Assembly: GCF_000293885.2 (NCBI RefSeq)
Contig: NZ_CP010945.1
Location: forward strand, 5,910,001-5,974,000
DNA from: Pseudomonas fluorescens NCIMB 11764
GTDB taxonomy: Bacteria; Pseudomonadota; Gammaproteobacteria; Pseudomonadales; Pseudomonadaceae
Length of the DNA: 64,000 bases
Direction of reading: 5' to 3'
The translations under genes and the position numbers were made by a program. This document shows, piece after piece, positions 43,639 through 51,965 of this stretch (its first letter is position 1; the number at the start of each line of letters is the position of its first letter). Below the pieces are notes generated by a model. The model saw only the letters and a program-made list of their open reading frames with translations, was not told where the DNA came from and did no database searches.

Positions 43639-44274
43639 TCAGATCAATTCATGGCGTCTGGCGAAATGACTCAGGTGTACATTGGATTCAACGTTGAGTT
43701 TTTCTTTCAGTCGGGTCTTGTAGGTGCTGGTGGTCTTGGGACTCAGGTTCATGAGTTCAGCGATTTCCTTGTTGCCCAATCCCTTGGCCAGGTACACCAG
43801 GATTGTCAGTTCGCGGTCGGAAAGCCTGTGGATCATCTCCTTCTCGTTGCATTGCAGCGTGCTCAGCGCCACCGAACTCGACGGCAGCTTGGCGAAATAG
43901 GTGTAACCGGCCATCACTGCATGCACTGCCTCGTGCAGATGCTGCAAATCGTTGGACTTGGAAACGTACGCCACGGCACCGGCACGCATGCAACGGTCCT
44001 GATAAAACCGAGGGTCCTGGCCGGTGAAAACCAGTACTCGACATCGCTCATCACTGGCCTGGATGCGGGCCAGTACTTCCAGCCCGCCGAGACGGGGCAT
44101 CATCAGATCCAGCACCACCAGATCAGGTTGATGCTCACGAATCGCCGAAAAGACCTCGTTGCCGCTGGATACCTCGTGAATCGGATGAAACCCTTCCTGT
44201 TTAAGCAGTATTTTGACGGCTGCGCGAACCACCGGATGGTCGTCCGCAACCACCGCTGATCTCGCTGGCTTCAT
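43639..44274 (-). CDS. BvgA/EvgA-like LuxR-type response regulator
   Basis: 211-aa regulator. The receiver domain (1-120) has ADDHP acidic residues, phospho-Asp ~56 in LVVLDLMMP, and Lys in VAYVSKS. A C-terminal LuxR helix-turn-helix (~148-205) reads LSDRELTILVYLAKGLGNKE, then LSPKTTSTYKTRLKEKLNVES. It is the natural partner of the adjoining hybrid kinase. ATG at 44274 is preceded by AGGAG; an in-frame start at 44313 is rejected. The next gene upstream encodes a lone receiver-like protein, 108 bp away. Confidence 0.93.
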   Translation of the reverse strand: MKPARSAVVADDHPVVRAAVKILLKQEGFHPIHEVSSGNEVFSAIREHQPDLVVLDLMMPRLGGLEVLARIQASDERCRVLVFTGQDPRFYQDRCMRAGAVAYVSKSNDLQHLHEAVHAVMAGYTYFAKLPSSSVALSTLQCNEKEMIHRLSDRELTILVYLAKGLGNKEIAELMNLSPKTTSTYKTRLKEKLNVESNVHLSHFARRHELI

Positions 44275-44382
44275 GGCAACTCCTGTGCAAAGGCACGACA
44301 ATTGAGCAATCAATACCCATGGGCCAGGCCCGGGCAGTACGTAGGGCTGCGCGAAGACTCTTGCATGGAAATCCGCGCCAGA

Positions 44383-44796
44383 CTACCTGACAGAAATGAC
44401 AGTGCCGACGAACGGTAATCGTGGATCAACTGTTGCCATCAACCGCTGAATGCATGCCAGATCAGGCAGCGCGGCGAGGCTCACCTGTACCTTCTGCTGC
44501 ACGCACGCAGGGATCGACGGCAACTTCACCTGCTCGCCGTCATAGATCAATGCGTGGCGAACCTGTGGGTTATCGAGGACAAAACCAGGCAGGTCGAACG
44601 CTTCACCCGCCAGCGAGGCATTGATGACCACCAGATCAAAAGGCTCGCTCCCGTATTCGACCAGCGTCAGCAATTCCGCCAGGTCTCGCACCGGCGCCAC
44701 GCGGTAGTAATCGAGCCGGTTGAACAGGCGCTCGATTCTCATCCGCTGGAAATGCTGCTCGTCGGCAATCAGGATACGTAACGCTTTGTTAGGCAA
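44383..44796 (-). CDS. Receiver-like protein lacking the phospho-Asp
   Basis: 137-aa CheY-like protein without an output domain. It begins LRILIADEQHFQRMRIERLF, with the acidic pair of a receiver. The strand that should carry the phospho-acceptor reads FDLVVINASL, so Asn (~59) replaces Asp. This points to a pseudo-receiver that works by protein contact rather than phosphorylation. Its start appears to be TTG (44796); no in-frame ATG lies upstream before a stop region. It is co-oriented with the BvgA/BvgS-like pair downstream and may tune that relay. Function is inferred. Confidence 0.75.
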   Translation of the reverse strand: MPNKALRILIADEQHFQRMRIERLFNRLDYYRVAPVRDLAELLTLVEYGSEPFDLVVINASLAGEAFDLPGFVLDNPQVRHALIYDGEQVKLPSIPACVQQKVQVSLAALPDLACIQRLMATVDPRLPFVGTVISVR

Positions 44797-45016
44797 CCGG
44801 GGCCCCCAGGAGGGTTTCAGATTCGTGAGGCCGCAAGGCTACGGAAGAGCCAAGGAGTTTTCTGTAGGACTATTCCTAAATAACGGGCGCCACATCCGGT
44901 AGTGGGAAATAAAGTCGGGCTTCAGAACGCCTATTGACGATCGGCGGCAGTAAAATGTTGGCCAGGTTGATGTTGTTGAGTGCTTGGATCAGAAAATCCT
45001 TGAGTCACATGGCCCC

Positions 45017-45148
45017 CCCTGTGGCGAGGGAGCTTGCTCCCGCTCGACTGCGCAGCAGTCGTAAAACCGGTTGCTGCGATCTTTCAGCGCTGCCGGTTTT
45101 TTGGGGCCGCTTCGCAGCCCAGCGGGAGCAAGCTCCCTCGCCACAGGG
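45017..45148. repeat. Long REP-type inverted pair upstream of mgtA's 3' end
   Basis: CCTGTGGCGAGGGAGCTTGC (45017 on) and GCAAGCTCCCTCGCCACAGG (to 45148) are inverted copies of the GGCGAGGGAGCTTGCTCCCGC REP type. A second inner pair (CCGGTT...AACCGG region around 45067-45115) makes a branched structure. It fills the 363-bp gap between mgtA's end and the receiver-like gene; the rest of that gap shows nothing I can name. Confidence 0.8.
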
Positions 45149-45159
45149 TTTTGTCGTGT

Positions 45160-47862
45160 TTACTGCCAGCCAAACCGGCGGATATAGAACCCCTTCACCG
45201 CCTGGGTCAGCGCCATGTACGCCAGCAGGATCACCGGCAGGAACACGAAGTACAGCGACGGCAGCGCCTGCAATTTGAAGTAGTGCGCCAAAGGCCCCAT
45301 CGGCAGGAAGATGCCCACGGCCATGATGATCCCGGTCATCACCATCAGCGGCATGGCCGCGCGGCTTTGCAGGAACGGGATCTTCGGCGTGCGGATCATG
45401 TGCACGATCAGCGTCTGCGTCAGCAACCCGACCACGAACCAGCCGGACTGGAACAGGGTTTGATGGTCCGGGGTATTGGCGTCGAACACGTACCACATCA
45501 AGGCAAACGTGGTGATGTCGAAGATCGAACTGATCGGCCCGAAGAACAACATGAAACGCCCGACATCCGCCGGTTGCCAGCGCTGGGGTTGCTTGAGCAT
45601 TTCTTCATCGACGTTATCGAACGGGATGGCGATCTGCGAAATGTCGTAGAGCAGGTTTTGCACCAGCAGGTGCATCGGCAGCATCGGCAGGAACGGGATG
45701 AACGCGCTGGCCACCAACACCGAGAACACGTTGCCGAAATTCGAGCTCGCCGTCATTTTGATGTACTTGAGCATGTTGGCGAAGGTGCGGCGTCCTTCCA
45801 GCACGCCCTCCTCCAGCACCATCAGGCTTTTCTCCAGCAGGATGATGTCGGCCGCTTCCTTGGCGATGTCCACGGCGCTGTCCACCGAGATACCGATGTC
45901 GGCGGTGCGCAAGGCCGGCGCGTCATTGATGCCGTCGCCCATGAACCCGACCACATGGCCGTTGCCTTTGAGCAGACGGACGATGCGTTCCTTGTGCGTT
46001 GGCGTCAGTTTGGCGAAGACGTTGGTGGTCTCCACCGCCACGGCCAGTTCGGCGTCCGTCATGCGCTCGATGTCGTTGCCCATCAGCAGGCCTTGCTGTT
46101 CCAGGCCGACTTCGCGGCAGATCTTCGCGGTGACCAGTTCGTTGTCGCCAGTCAGCACTTTCACCGCCACGCCATGCGCCGCCAATGCTTTCAGGGCCGG
46201 CGCGGTGCTTTCCTTCGGTGGGTCGAGAAACGCCACGTAGCCGATCAGCGTCAGGGCCTGCTCATCCGCCAGGCTGTAGGTGTCGCGCCCCTCGATCATT
46301 GGCCGCGCGGCGACCGCCACCACCCGCAGTCCTTCGGCGTTGAATGCAGCGGTGACCTGACGAATCCGCGCCAACAGGTCATCGGTCAGCGCTTCATCGA
46401 CCTCGCCGTGCCGCACTCGGGTGCACACCGCCAGCACCTCTTCCACCGCCCCTTTGCAGATCAGCAGGTGCGATTGATCGCGCTCGGCGACCACCACCGA
46501 CATGCGCCGGCGGGTGAAGTCGAACGGGATCTCGTCGACCTTGCGAAACGCCGTCCCGACTTTCAGTTCACGGTGGACCTCGACGTGTTCGAGCACCGCC
46601 ACGTCCAGCAGGTTTTTCAGGCCGGTCTGGTAGTAGCTGTTGAGGTAGGCCATTTCCAGCACGTCATCGGAATCGTTACCCCAGACATCGACGTTGCGCG
46701 CCAGAAAAATTTTGTCCTGGGTCAGGGTGCCGGTTTTGTCAGTGCACAACACATCCATGGCGCCGAAGTTCTGGATCGCGTCGAGGCGTTTGACGATGAC
46801 TTTTTTGCGCGACAGGAATACCGCGCCTTTGGCCAGGGTCGAGGTGACGATCATCGGCAGCATTTCCGGGGTCAGGCCCACGGCAATCGACAGCGCGAAC
46901 AGCAGCGCTTCGGTCCAGTCGCCCTTGGTGAAACCGTTGATGAACAACACCAGCGGCGCCATGACGAACATGAAGCGGATCAGCAGCCAGCTGACTTTGT
47001 TGACCCCGGTCTGGAACGACGTCGGCACGCGGTCGGTGGCACCGACCCGCTGGGCCAGTGCACCGAAATAGGTGCTGTTGCCGGTGGTCAGAATCACCGC
47101 CATCGCGGTGCCGGACACCACGTTAGTGCCCATGAACAGGATGTTGTCGAGGTCCAGCGGGTTGCTCGTGTCGCTGTCCTGCTGGCGTGGGAATTTTTCC
47201 ACCGGCATCGATTCGCCGGTCATGGCCGCCTGGCTGACGAACAGGTCCTTGGCGTTGAGCACGCGGCAATCGGCGGGAATCATGTCGCCGGCCGAGAGTA
47301 CAATCAGATCCCCCGGCACCAGCAGTTTGATCGGCACTTCGGTGCGCAATGCATCCCGACGCATCACCGTGGCCGTGTTGCTGACCATCGCCTTGAGTGC
47401 GTCGGCCGCCTGGTTGGATTTGGTTTCCTGCCAGAAGCGCAGAAAGGTCGAGAGCACCACCATCGAGAAAATCACGACGGCGGCTTTCATGTCCTCGGTC
47501 AGCCAGGAGATGACCGCGAGCAATGTCAGCAGCAGGTTGAACGGGTTTTTGTAGCAGTGCCACAGGTGAACCCACCACGGCAGCGGTTGTTCGTGCTCGA
47601 CTTCGTTGAGGCCGAATTGCACGCGCAGTGCATCGGCCTCGGCTTCGCTCAGGCCGTCGCTGTGGCTGTTGAGGTTGTCCAGCAGTTGCCCGGTGTCGCT
47701 GTTGGCGGCGCTCACCAGGGTTTGCGCCAGGGTCGGCGGCATCTCGCGGCTGACCGTGGTGTCGGTGAAATTTTCCAGCAGCGCCAGGCGACGGAAGTGT
47801 CGGGCGATGTGGCGGGTGCGCAGGAATCCGGCGAAGAATTCCTTGAGCAGGGTCAGGTTCAT
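45160..47862 (-). CDS. mgtA: Magnesium-translocating P-type ATPase MgtA
   Basis: 900-aa inner-membrane pump for Mg2+ uptake (P3B-type ATPase). Visible: N-terminal cation-ATPase domain (VQFGLNEVEHEQPLPWWVHL), actuator TGESMPVEK (~215-223), phosphorylation motif CTDKTGTLTQ with Asp ~375, KGAVEEVLAVCTRVRHGEV in the nucleotide domain, hinge MGDGINDAPALRTADIGISV, and C-terminal membrane helices (LPMLPMHLLVQNLLYDISQI). GGGGGAAC precedes the ATG. In enterobacteria mgtA has a Mg2+-sensing leader; here a ~400-bp gap lies upstream with a possible leader ORF. Confidence 0.95.
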   Translation of the reverse strand: MNLTLLKEFFAGFLRTRHIARHFRRLALLENFTDTTVSREMPPTLAQTLVSAANSDTGQLLDNLNSHSDGLSEAEADALRVQFGLNEVEHEQPLPWWVHLWHCYKNPFNLLLTLLAVISWLTEDMKAAVVIFSMVVLSTFLRFWQETKSNQAADALKAMVSNTATVMRRDALRTEVPIKLLVPGDLIVLSAGDMIPADCRVLNAKDLFVSQAAMTGESMPVEKFPRQQDSDTSNPLDLDNILFMGTNVVSGTAMAVILTTGNSTYFGALAQRVGATDRVPTSFQTGVNKVSWLLIRFMFVMAPLVLFINGFTKGDWTEALLFALSIAVGLTPEMLPMIVTSTLAKGAVFLSRKKVIVKRLDAIQNFGAMDVLCTDKTGTLTQDKIFLARNVDVWGNDSDDVLEMAYLNSYYQTGLKNLLDVAVLEHVEVHRELKVGTAFRKVDEIPFDFTRRRMSVVVAERDQSHLLICKGAVEEVLAVCTRVRHGEVDEALTDDLLARIRQVTAAFNAEGLRVVAVAARPMIEGRDTYSLADEQALTLIGYVAFLDPPKESTAPALKALAAHGVAVKVLTGDNELVTAKICREVGLEQQGLLMGNDIERMTDAELAVAVETTNVFAKLTPTHKERIVRLLKGNGHVVGFMGDGINDAPALRTADIGISVDSAVDIAKEAADIILLEKSLMVLEEGVLEGRRTFANMLKYIKMTASSNFGNVFSVLVASAFIPFLPMLPMHLLVQNLLYDISQIAIPFDNVDEEMLKQPQRWQPADVGRFMLFFGPISSIFDITTFALMWYVFDANTPDHQTLFQSGWFVVGLLTQTLIVHMIRTPKIPFLQSRAAMPLMVMTGIIMAVGIFLPMGPLAHYFKLQALPSLYFVFLPVILLAYMALTQAVKGFYIRRFGWQ

Positions 47863-47878
47863 GGCAGTTCCCCCAGGG

Positions 47879-47941
47879 TCAGCCGGGAAACCTTCCAGCA
47901 GGCGTGTCGGTGCGCCGCGATGACGACAACAAGTCGAACAT
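47879..47941 (-). CDS. Possible 20-aa leader peptide before mgtA
   Basis: ATG at 47941 to TGA at 47879, product MFDLLSSSRRTDTPAGRFPG, ending 16 bp before the mgtA ATG. Position and size suit a regulatory leader; the sequence does not resemble Salmonella MgtL, has only two Pro, and has no clear ribosome site. A chance ORF is at least as likely. Confidence 0.25.
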   Translation of the reverse strand: MFDLLSSSRRTDTPAGRFPG

Positions 47942-48254
47942 CACGCACGGTTCAGCGTCGATGAGAGGACGTCGGGACACGGACCAGGACTGGCCGCGAT
48001 CGGGATGCCGCTGCTCGCTTTGTCGGCGAGACAACGGCACAAAAAGTGGCGCGTTATCTTGCCGAGGATCTGCCGGTTATTGGAACCGGCCGACTACTGT
48101 CACTCGAACAAGTACCCACTGTGGGTCTCCGTTATTGATGAAAACGCGCGAAGCTTACGCCCCGTTTTTTGGAGAGTAAACGAAGGATTGGCCAGTAGTG
48201 GGGGGAATTGCGGGGTTCTTCAGGGAGGGTTCAGGATTCAAGATATGTGATGCC
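47942..48254. other. Upstream region of mgtA without recognised genes
   Basis: About 310 bp. Contains a hairpin GCCGGTT-ATTGG-AACCGGC (48072-48090) with no T-run on the mgtA strand, so it could be part of an mRNA leader structure. ORFs on the plus strand (47904-48179) have no family signature. No sigma-70 promoter could be placed with confidence. Confidence 0.4.
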
Positions 48255-48371
48255 TTTGAGGACGCCATCGCGAGCAGGCTCGCTCCCACGGTGGATCTTC
48301 AGTGAACACAAAATTTGTGTAAGACAGAGATCAAATGTGGGAGCGAGCCTGCTCGCGATGGCGTCCTCAAA
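48255..48371. repeat. REP pair with 35-bp perfect arms after pvdA
   Basis: Arms 48255-48289 and 48337-48371 are perfect inverted copies that extend the REP core by TTTGAGGACGCC. The spacer is 47 bp. It begins 14 bp past the pvdA stop and could end that transcript. Confidence 0.85.
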
Positions 48372-48384
48372 AGCGCCGAAAATC

Positions 48385-49722
48385 TTAGCTGGCAGTCGCC
48401 AATAACAAATCCATCACCGACCGCCCCTGCCCACGGCTCTTGCCATGTTCATACAACGACCCGGCAATCTCATCCGCCCGGATCGGCAGGATCGACAGCA
48501 AGGTGTCGCTCAACCCGTGGCTCGCCTGACAGAAGCCCTGCATGTAGATACCGGCCTTGCAGCGCTCGTCGGTGATCAGTTTGTAGTTGCGATCCACTTC
48601 GAAATCCCCCAGGTATTCTTCCAGCGGCGCCAGCAGTTTGCGGTGCATCTGACGCTCATACCCGGTGGCCAGAACCACAGCGTCGTAATGACGGACCGTG
48701 ACTTCGCCGGTCGCGTTGTTACGCACGGCCAGTTCAATGCCGCGCTCGGTGGCGGTGGCTTTTTCGATAGTGGTCAGGGTGCGGAAGGCATGACGGGCAA
48801 TGCCCGAGACTTTCTGGCGATAGAAGATGCCGTAGATGCGTTCGATCAGGTCGATGTCCACCACCGAATAGTTGGTGTTGTGGTACTCGTTGACCAGCCG
48901 CTCACGCTCGCTGCTCGCCTGCTGGAACACCAGGTCGGTGAACTCCGGCGAGAACACTTCGTTGACGAACGGGCTGTCGTCCGCCGGCTTCAGCGCCGAG
49001 CCGCGCAGGATCATGTCCACCTGCACCGACGGGAAGCTGTCGTTCAGATCGATGAAGGCTTCCGCCGCGCTCTGCCCGCCGCCGATGATCGCGATGCTCA
49101 TCGGCTGATTGTTCACGCACGGTTGCCTGGCCATCTGCGCCAGGTACTGCGAGTGATGGAACACCCGACCGTCATCCTTCAACGCCTTGAACGCTTCGGG
49201 AATACGCGGTGTGCCACCGGCGCTCACCACCACCGAACGGGTGGTGCGCACGTGTTGCTGACCCTGGGTATCGCGGGAGATCACCCGCAACGCTTCGACC
49301 TGCTGGTTGTGCAACACCGGCTCGATGGTCAGCACTTCTTCGCCGTAGCGGCTCTGTTCGGCAAATTGCCCGGCGACCCAGCACAGGTAGTCGTTGTACT
49401 CCATGCGGCACGGATAGAAGGTGCCTAGGTTGATGAAGTCCACCAGACGACCGTGGTGCTTGAGGTAGTTGACGAAGGAATAGGGGCTGGTCGGGTTGCG
49501 CAGGGTCACCAGGTCCTTGAGGAAGGAAATCTGCAACTCGCTCTGGGTCACCAGGGTATTGCCGTGCCAGCGATAGTCCGCCTGCTTGTCGAGAAACAGA
49601 ACATCCAGTTCGCCCTGACTCGGCCCGCGCTCTTGCAGAGCGATGGCCAGCGCCAGGTTCGAAGGGCCGAAACCGACGCCGATCAGGTCGTGAACGATGG
49701 GCGATGCAATTGCCTGTGTCAT
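48385..49722 (-). CDS. pvdA: L-ornithine N5-monooxygenase PvdA
   Basis: 445-aa FAD/NADPH enzyme that hydroxylates L-ornithine, the first step to the hydroxamate iron ligands of pyoverdine. Visible: DLIGVGFGPSNLALAIALQE (FAD binding, ~13-32), WHGNTLVTQSELQISFLKDL, PYSFVNYLKHHGRLVDF, IAIIGGGQSAAEAFIDL (NADPH binding), NYSVVDIDLIERIY, and VVLATGYER. The start MTQAIASPIVHD at 49722 gives nearly the 443 aa of P. aeruginosa PvdA; the open frame continues upstream without family match. A PvdS-type box lies 96 bp upstream. Confidence 0.96.
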   Translation of the reverse strand: MTQAIASPIVHDLIGVGFGPSNLALAIALQERGPSQGELDVLFLDKQADYRWHGNTLVTQSELQISFLKDLVTLRNPTSPYSFVNYLKHHGRLVDFINLGTFYPCRMEYNDYLCWVAGQFAEQSRYGEEVLTIEPVLHNQQVEALRVISRDTQGQQHVRTTRSVVVSAGGTPRIPEAFKALKDDGRVFHHSQYLAQMARQPCVNNQPMSIAIIGGGQSAAEAFIDLNDSFPSVQVDMILRGSALKPADDSPFVNEVFSPEFTDLVFQQASSERERLVNEYHNTNYSVVDIDLIERIYGIFYRQKVSGIARHAFRTLTTIEKATATERGIELAVRNNATGEVTVRHYDAVVLATGYERQMHRKLLAPLEEYLGDFEVDRNYKLITDERCKAGIYMQGFCQASHGLSDTLLSILPIRADEIAGSLYEHGKSRGQGRSVMDLLLATAS

Positions 49723-49817
49723 TTCCAGTGTCCTCTGGATGAACCCCTCAACACGGGGAGGAAGCCTAAGTGACCTGGCTATCCTTGGGAGCACAGCAGG
49801 TCGTCTGTTGAGTAGGA

Positions 49818-49841
49818 ACGAGGACAATGAAATAAAATTTA
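49818..49841 (-). promoter_or_regulatory. PvdS iron-starvation box before pvdA
   Basis: On the minus strand TAAAT (49841-49837), exactly 16 bp, CGT (49820-49818). This is the published -35/-10 pattern of PvdS-dependent promoters. It begins 12 bp past the stop of the upstream sigma-factor gene. Confidence 0.85.
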
Positions 49842-49852
49842 ACAACAAACGC

Positions 49853-50332
49853 TCAGTGGGCGTCCCATTGCCGCATCCGCACCCGGCAATGCTTCATTGC
49901 ATTGACGATGTGCTTTTCCACCAACGCGCGGGAAATGCCGAGGTGTTCGGCGATTTCCGGGTGCGACAAGCCATCGATCTTGCGCAGCAGGAAACTCTCG
50001 CGGCACAGCCGTGGCAATTCCGCCAACGCACGCTGGAGCATCTCCAGGCGCTGGCCATGATCAAGGCAGTTGTGGGGGGACGGGGTGAAGTAGCGCTCTT
50101 CATTGTCGAGCACCTCCAGCGACTCGACCTGACGCAAGGCATTGCGCCGATGGTCGTCGATCACCAGATTGAGCGCGGTGCGATACAGGAATGCCCGGGG
50201 CTGCTCGATCGGCGTGTCGCTGGAACGTTCCAGAACCCGCACATAAGCGTCATGCACCACATCTTCGGCCACCTGACGGTTGCCCAGCTTGGCGTTCAGA
50301 AAGCACACCAGCTCGCGATAGTAGTTTTCCAA
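49853..50332 (-). CDS. Orphan ECF sigma factor, FecI family
   Basis: 159-aa ECF sigma factor. Region 2 is LVCFLNAKLGNRQVAEDVVHDAYVRVLERS and AFLYRTALNLVIDDHRRNAL; region 4 is LAELPRLCRESFLLRKIDGL and SHPEIAEHLGISRALVEKHIVNAMKHCRVRM. It is not PvdS, whose region 2 and N-terminus differ. The start is probably TTG at 50332: GGGAG lies 6 bp upstream, the frame closes upstream without an ATG, and the nearby ATG at 50336 is out of frame. No FecR gene or receptor gene adjoins it. A Fur-like site (50434-50450) lies ~100 bp upstream, so iron limitation may induce it. Confidence 0.88.
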   Translation of the reverse strand: MENYYRELVCFLNAKLGNRQVAEDVVHDAYVRVLERSSDTPIEQPRAFLYRTALNLVIDDHRRNALRQVESLEVLDNEERYFTPSPHNCLDHGQRLEMLQRALAELPRLCRESFLLRKIDGLSHPEIAEHLGISRALVEKHIVNAMKHCRVRMRQWDAH

Positions 50333-50433
50333 CCATGACTCCCGGCCGCATGGGTGCGGTTTCTATCCTTGAGCCACCGCATCGACCGCCGAAAATGGGC
50401 AGTGGCACGATAGTGGCAATTCGAGTGTGTAAT

Positions 50434-50450
50434 TTATAGTAATTCTCATA
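50434..50450 (-). promoter_or_regulatory. Fur-box-like site before the orphan sigma gene
   Basis: Minus strand TATGAGAATTACTATAA closely resembles functional Fur sites of the form ATGAGAATTATTATCA. It lies in an AT-rich island about 100 bp upstream of the TTG start. Confidence 0.55.
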
Positions 50451-50512
50451 TAGATTTAAAGTATTGCTTCAGCTTGCCCGACAAATAGTCTTGGTCTTAT
50501 GGGAGAGAGCCT

Positions 50513-50624
50513 GTGTGGCGAGGGGATTTATCCCCGTTGGGCTGCGGAGCGGCCCCGGCATTTCAAAGTTAAAATGCATTAACGACTGCTTCGCAGCCGA
50601 ACGGGGATAAATCCCCTCGCCACA
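50513..50624. repeat. REP inverted pair between sigma gene and pvdR
   Basis: TGTGGCGAGGGGATTTATCC and GGATAAATCCCCTCGCCACA are inverted arms of about 25 bp with an imperfect inner pair (GGGCTGCGGAGC / GCTTCGCAGCC). GGGGATTTATCCCC is a third REP variant. The 460-bp gap also holds a Fur-like site and a PvdS box. Confidence 0.85.
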
Positions 50625-50661
50625 TGCCCTCAATGTGTTTGTGTCGGCTTGTGTCGAGGCC

Positions 50662-50685
50662 TAAATTCCCCGCCCCTTTTCTCGT
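50662..50685 (+). promoter_or_regulatory. PvdS iron-starvation box before pvdR
   Basis: TAAAT (50662-50666), 16 bp, CGT (50683-50685), with a pyrimidine-rich spacer. It lies 107 bp upstream of the pvdR ATG. Confidence 0.8.
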
Positions 50686-50792
50686 TTAACGGACAGCTCC
50701 CCGTCTCTGTCGGCCTCCCGACAGCGTTCACCTGTTGCCACATTTCGTGCGCAGGCTGAGCGAAGGGCCTATTTCCATTGCCGGAACCCTGC

Positions 50793-51965
50793 ATGAAACG
50801 TCCCCGACAGACCCGACGCGCCCTGCTTGTAGCACTTTGTCTGATCCCCGTTATCGCCGTGGCTGCCTGGCAGGTCATCCCGCCCGGCCGAGACAAATTC
50901 GCCACGGTGCAAGTCAGCCGCGGCGACATCGAAAGCAGTGTCACGGCCCTCGGCACCCTGCAACCTCGACGCTACGTCGACGTCGGTGCACAGGCGTCCG
51001 GGCAGATCCAGAAGATCCACGTGGAAGTCGGTGACGTGATCAAGGAAGGCCAGCTGCTGGTGGAAATCGACCCGTCCACGCAGCAGGCCAAACTCGACGC
51101 CGGGCGTTTCTCGATTGAAAACCTCAAGGCGCAACTCGAGGAACAACGGGCGCAACACGCACTGGCCCGGCAAAAATTCCAGCGCCAGCAGAGCCTCAAG
51201 GCCGGCGGTGCCACCCGCGAAGAAGACGTGCAAACCGCCCAGGCTGAACTGCGCGCCACCCAGGCACGCATCGACATGTTCCAGGCGCAGATTCGCCAGG
51301 CCCAGGCCAGCTTGCGCAGTGATCAGGCCGAACTCGGCTACACGCGCATTTACGCACCGATGTCCGGCACCGTGGTCGCACTCGATGCCCGTGCAGGTCA
51401 GACCCTCAACGCACAACAGCAAACGCCGCTGATTCTGCGCATCGCCAGGTTGTCACCGATGACGGTCTGGGCTGAAGTCTCGGAAGCCGACATCGGTCAC
51501 GTCAAACCCGGCATGTCCGCCTGGTTCACCACCCTCAGCGGCGGCAAGCGTCGCTGGAGCAGCACCGTGCGGCAGATTCTGCCGGTGCCGCCCAAGCCTC
51601 TGGACCAGACCAGCCAGGGCGGCGGCAGCCCGGCCAGTTCGAGCAAAAGCGGCAGCGCTCGCGTGGTGCTGTACACCGTACTGCTCGATGTCGACAACGC
51701 CGATAATGCGCTGATGGCGGAAATGACCACCCAGGTATTCTTCGTTTCCAACCAGGCGAAAGACGTGCTCACCGCCCCCATCGCCGCGCTGCAAGGCGGC
51801 ACGCAGCCGGACCTCCAGACCGCCCGGGTCGTCGCCAAGAACGGCCGCATCGAGCAACGTGACGTGCGCACCGGCATCAGCGATCGCCTGCGGGTGCAAA
51901 TCCTCGACGGCTTGCAGGAAGGCGATCACCTGTTGATCGGACCGGCCGACGGGAGTGGCGGCTGA
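50793..51965 (+). CDS. pvdR: PvdR, periplasmic adaptor of PvdRT-OpmQ
   Basis: 390-aa MacA-type membrane-fusion protein. One N-terminal membrane helix (RALLVALCLIPVIAVAAWQV), then the lipoyl half (YVDVGAQASGQIQKIHVEVG, VIKEGQLLVEIDPSTQQAKL), a long coiled-coil (~95-170), and the second half (YTRIYAPMSGTVVALDARAG). In P. aeruginosa PvdRT-OpmQ exports and recycles pyoverdine from the periplasm. The ATG at 50793 (MKRPRQTRR) is preferred to an in-frame start 15 bp earlier. Its stop touches the pvdT ATG. A PvdS box upstream supports the assignment over a generic MacA. Confidence 0.92.
   Translation: MKRPRQTRRALLVALCLIPVIAVAAWQVIPPGRDKFATVQVSRGDIESSVTALGTLQPRRYVDVGAQASGQIQKIHVEVGDVIKEGQLLVEIDPSTQQAKLDAGRFSIENLKAQLEEQRAQHALARQKFQRQQSLKAGGATREEDVQTAQAELRATQARIDMFQAQIRQAQASLRSDQAELGYTRIYAPMSGTVVALDARAGQTLNAQQQTPLILRIARLSPMTVWAEVSEADIGHVKPGMSAWFTTLSGGKRRWSSTVRQILPVPPKPLDQTSQGGGSPASSSKSGSARVVLYTVLLDVDNADNALMAEMTTQVFFVSNQAKDVLTAPIAALQGGTQPDLQTARVVAKNGRIEQRDVRTGISDRLRVQILDGLQEGDHLLIGPADGSGG

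Noticed and set aside
45034..47964. 976-aa plus-strand open frame opposite mgtA
   Set aside because: Composition is low-complexity His/Arg/Gln, mirrors mgtA codons, and runs into REP sequence.
49853..50332. Calling the sigma factor next to pvdA PvdS
   Set aside because: Its region 2 and N-terminus follow the FecI pattern and do not match the PvdS sequence as I know it.
50334..50336. ATG as start of the orphan sigma gene
   Set aside because: It is out of frame with the conserved region-2 sequence; the TTG at 50332 has a proper GGGAG spacing.
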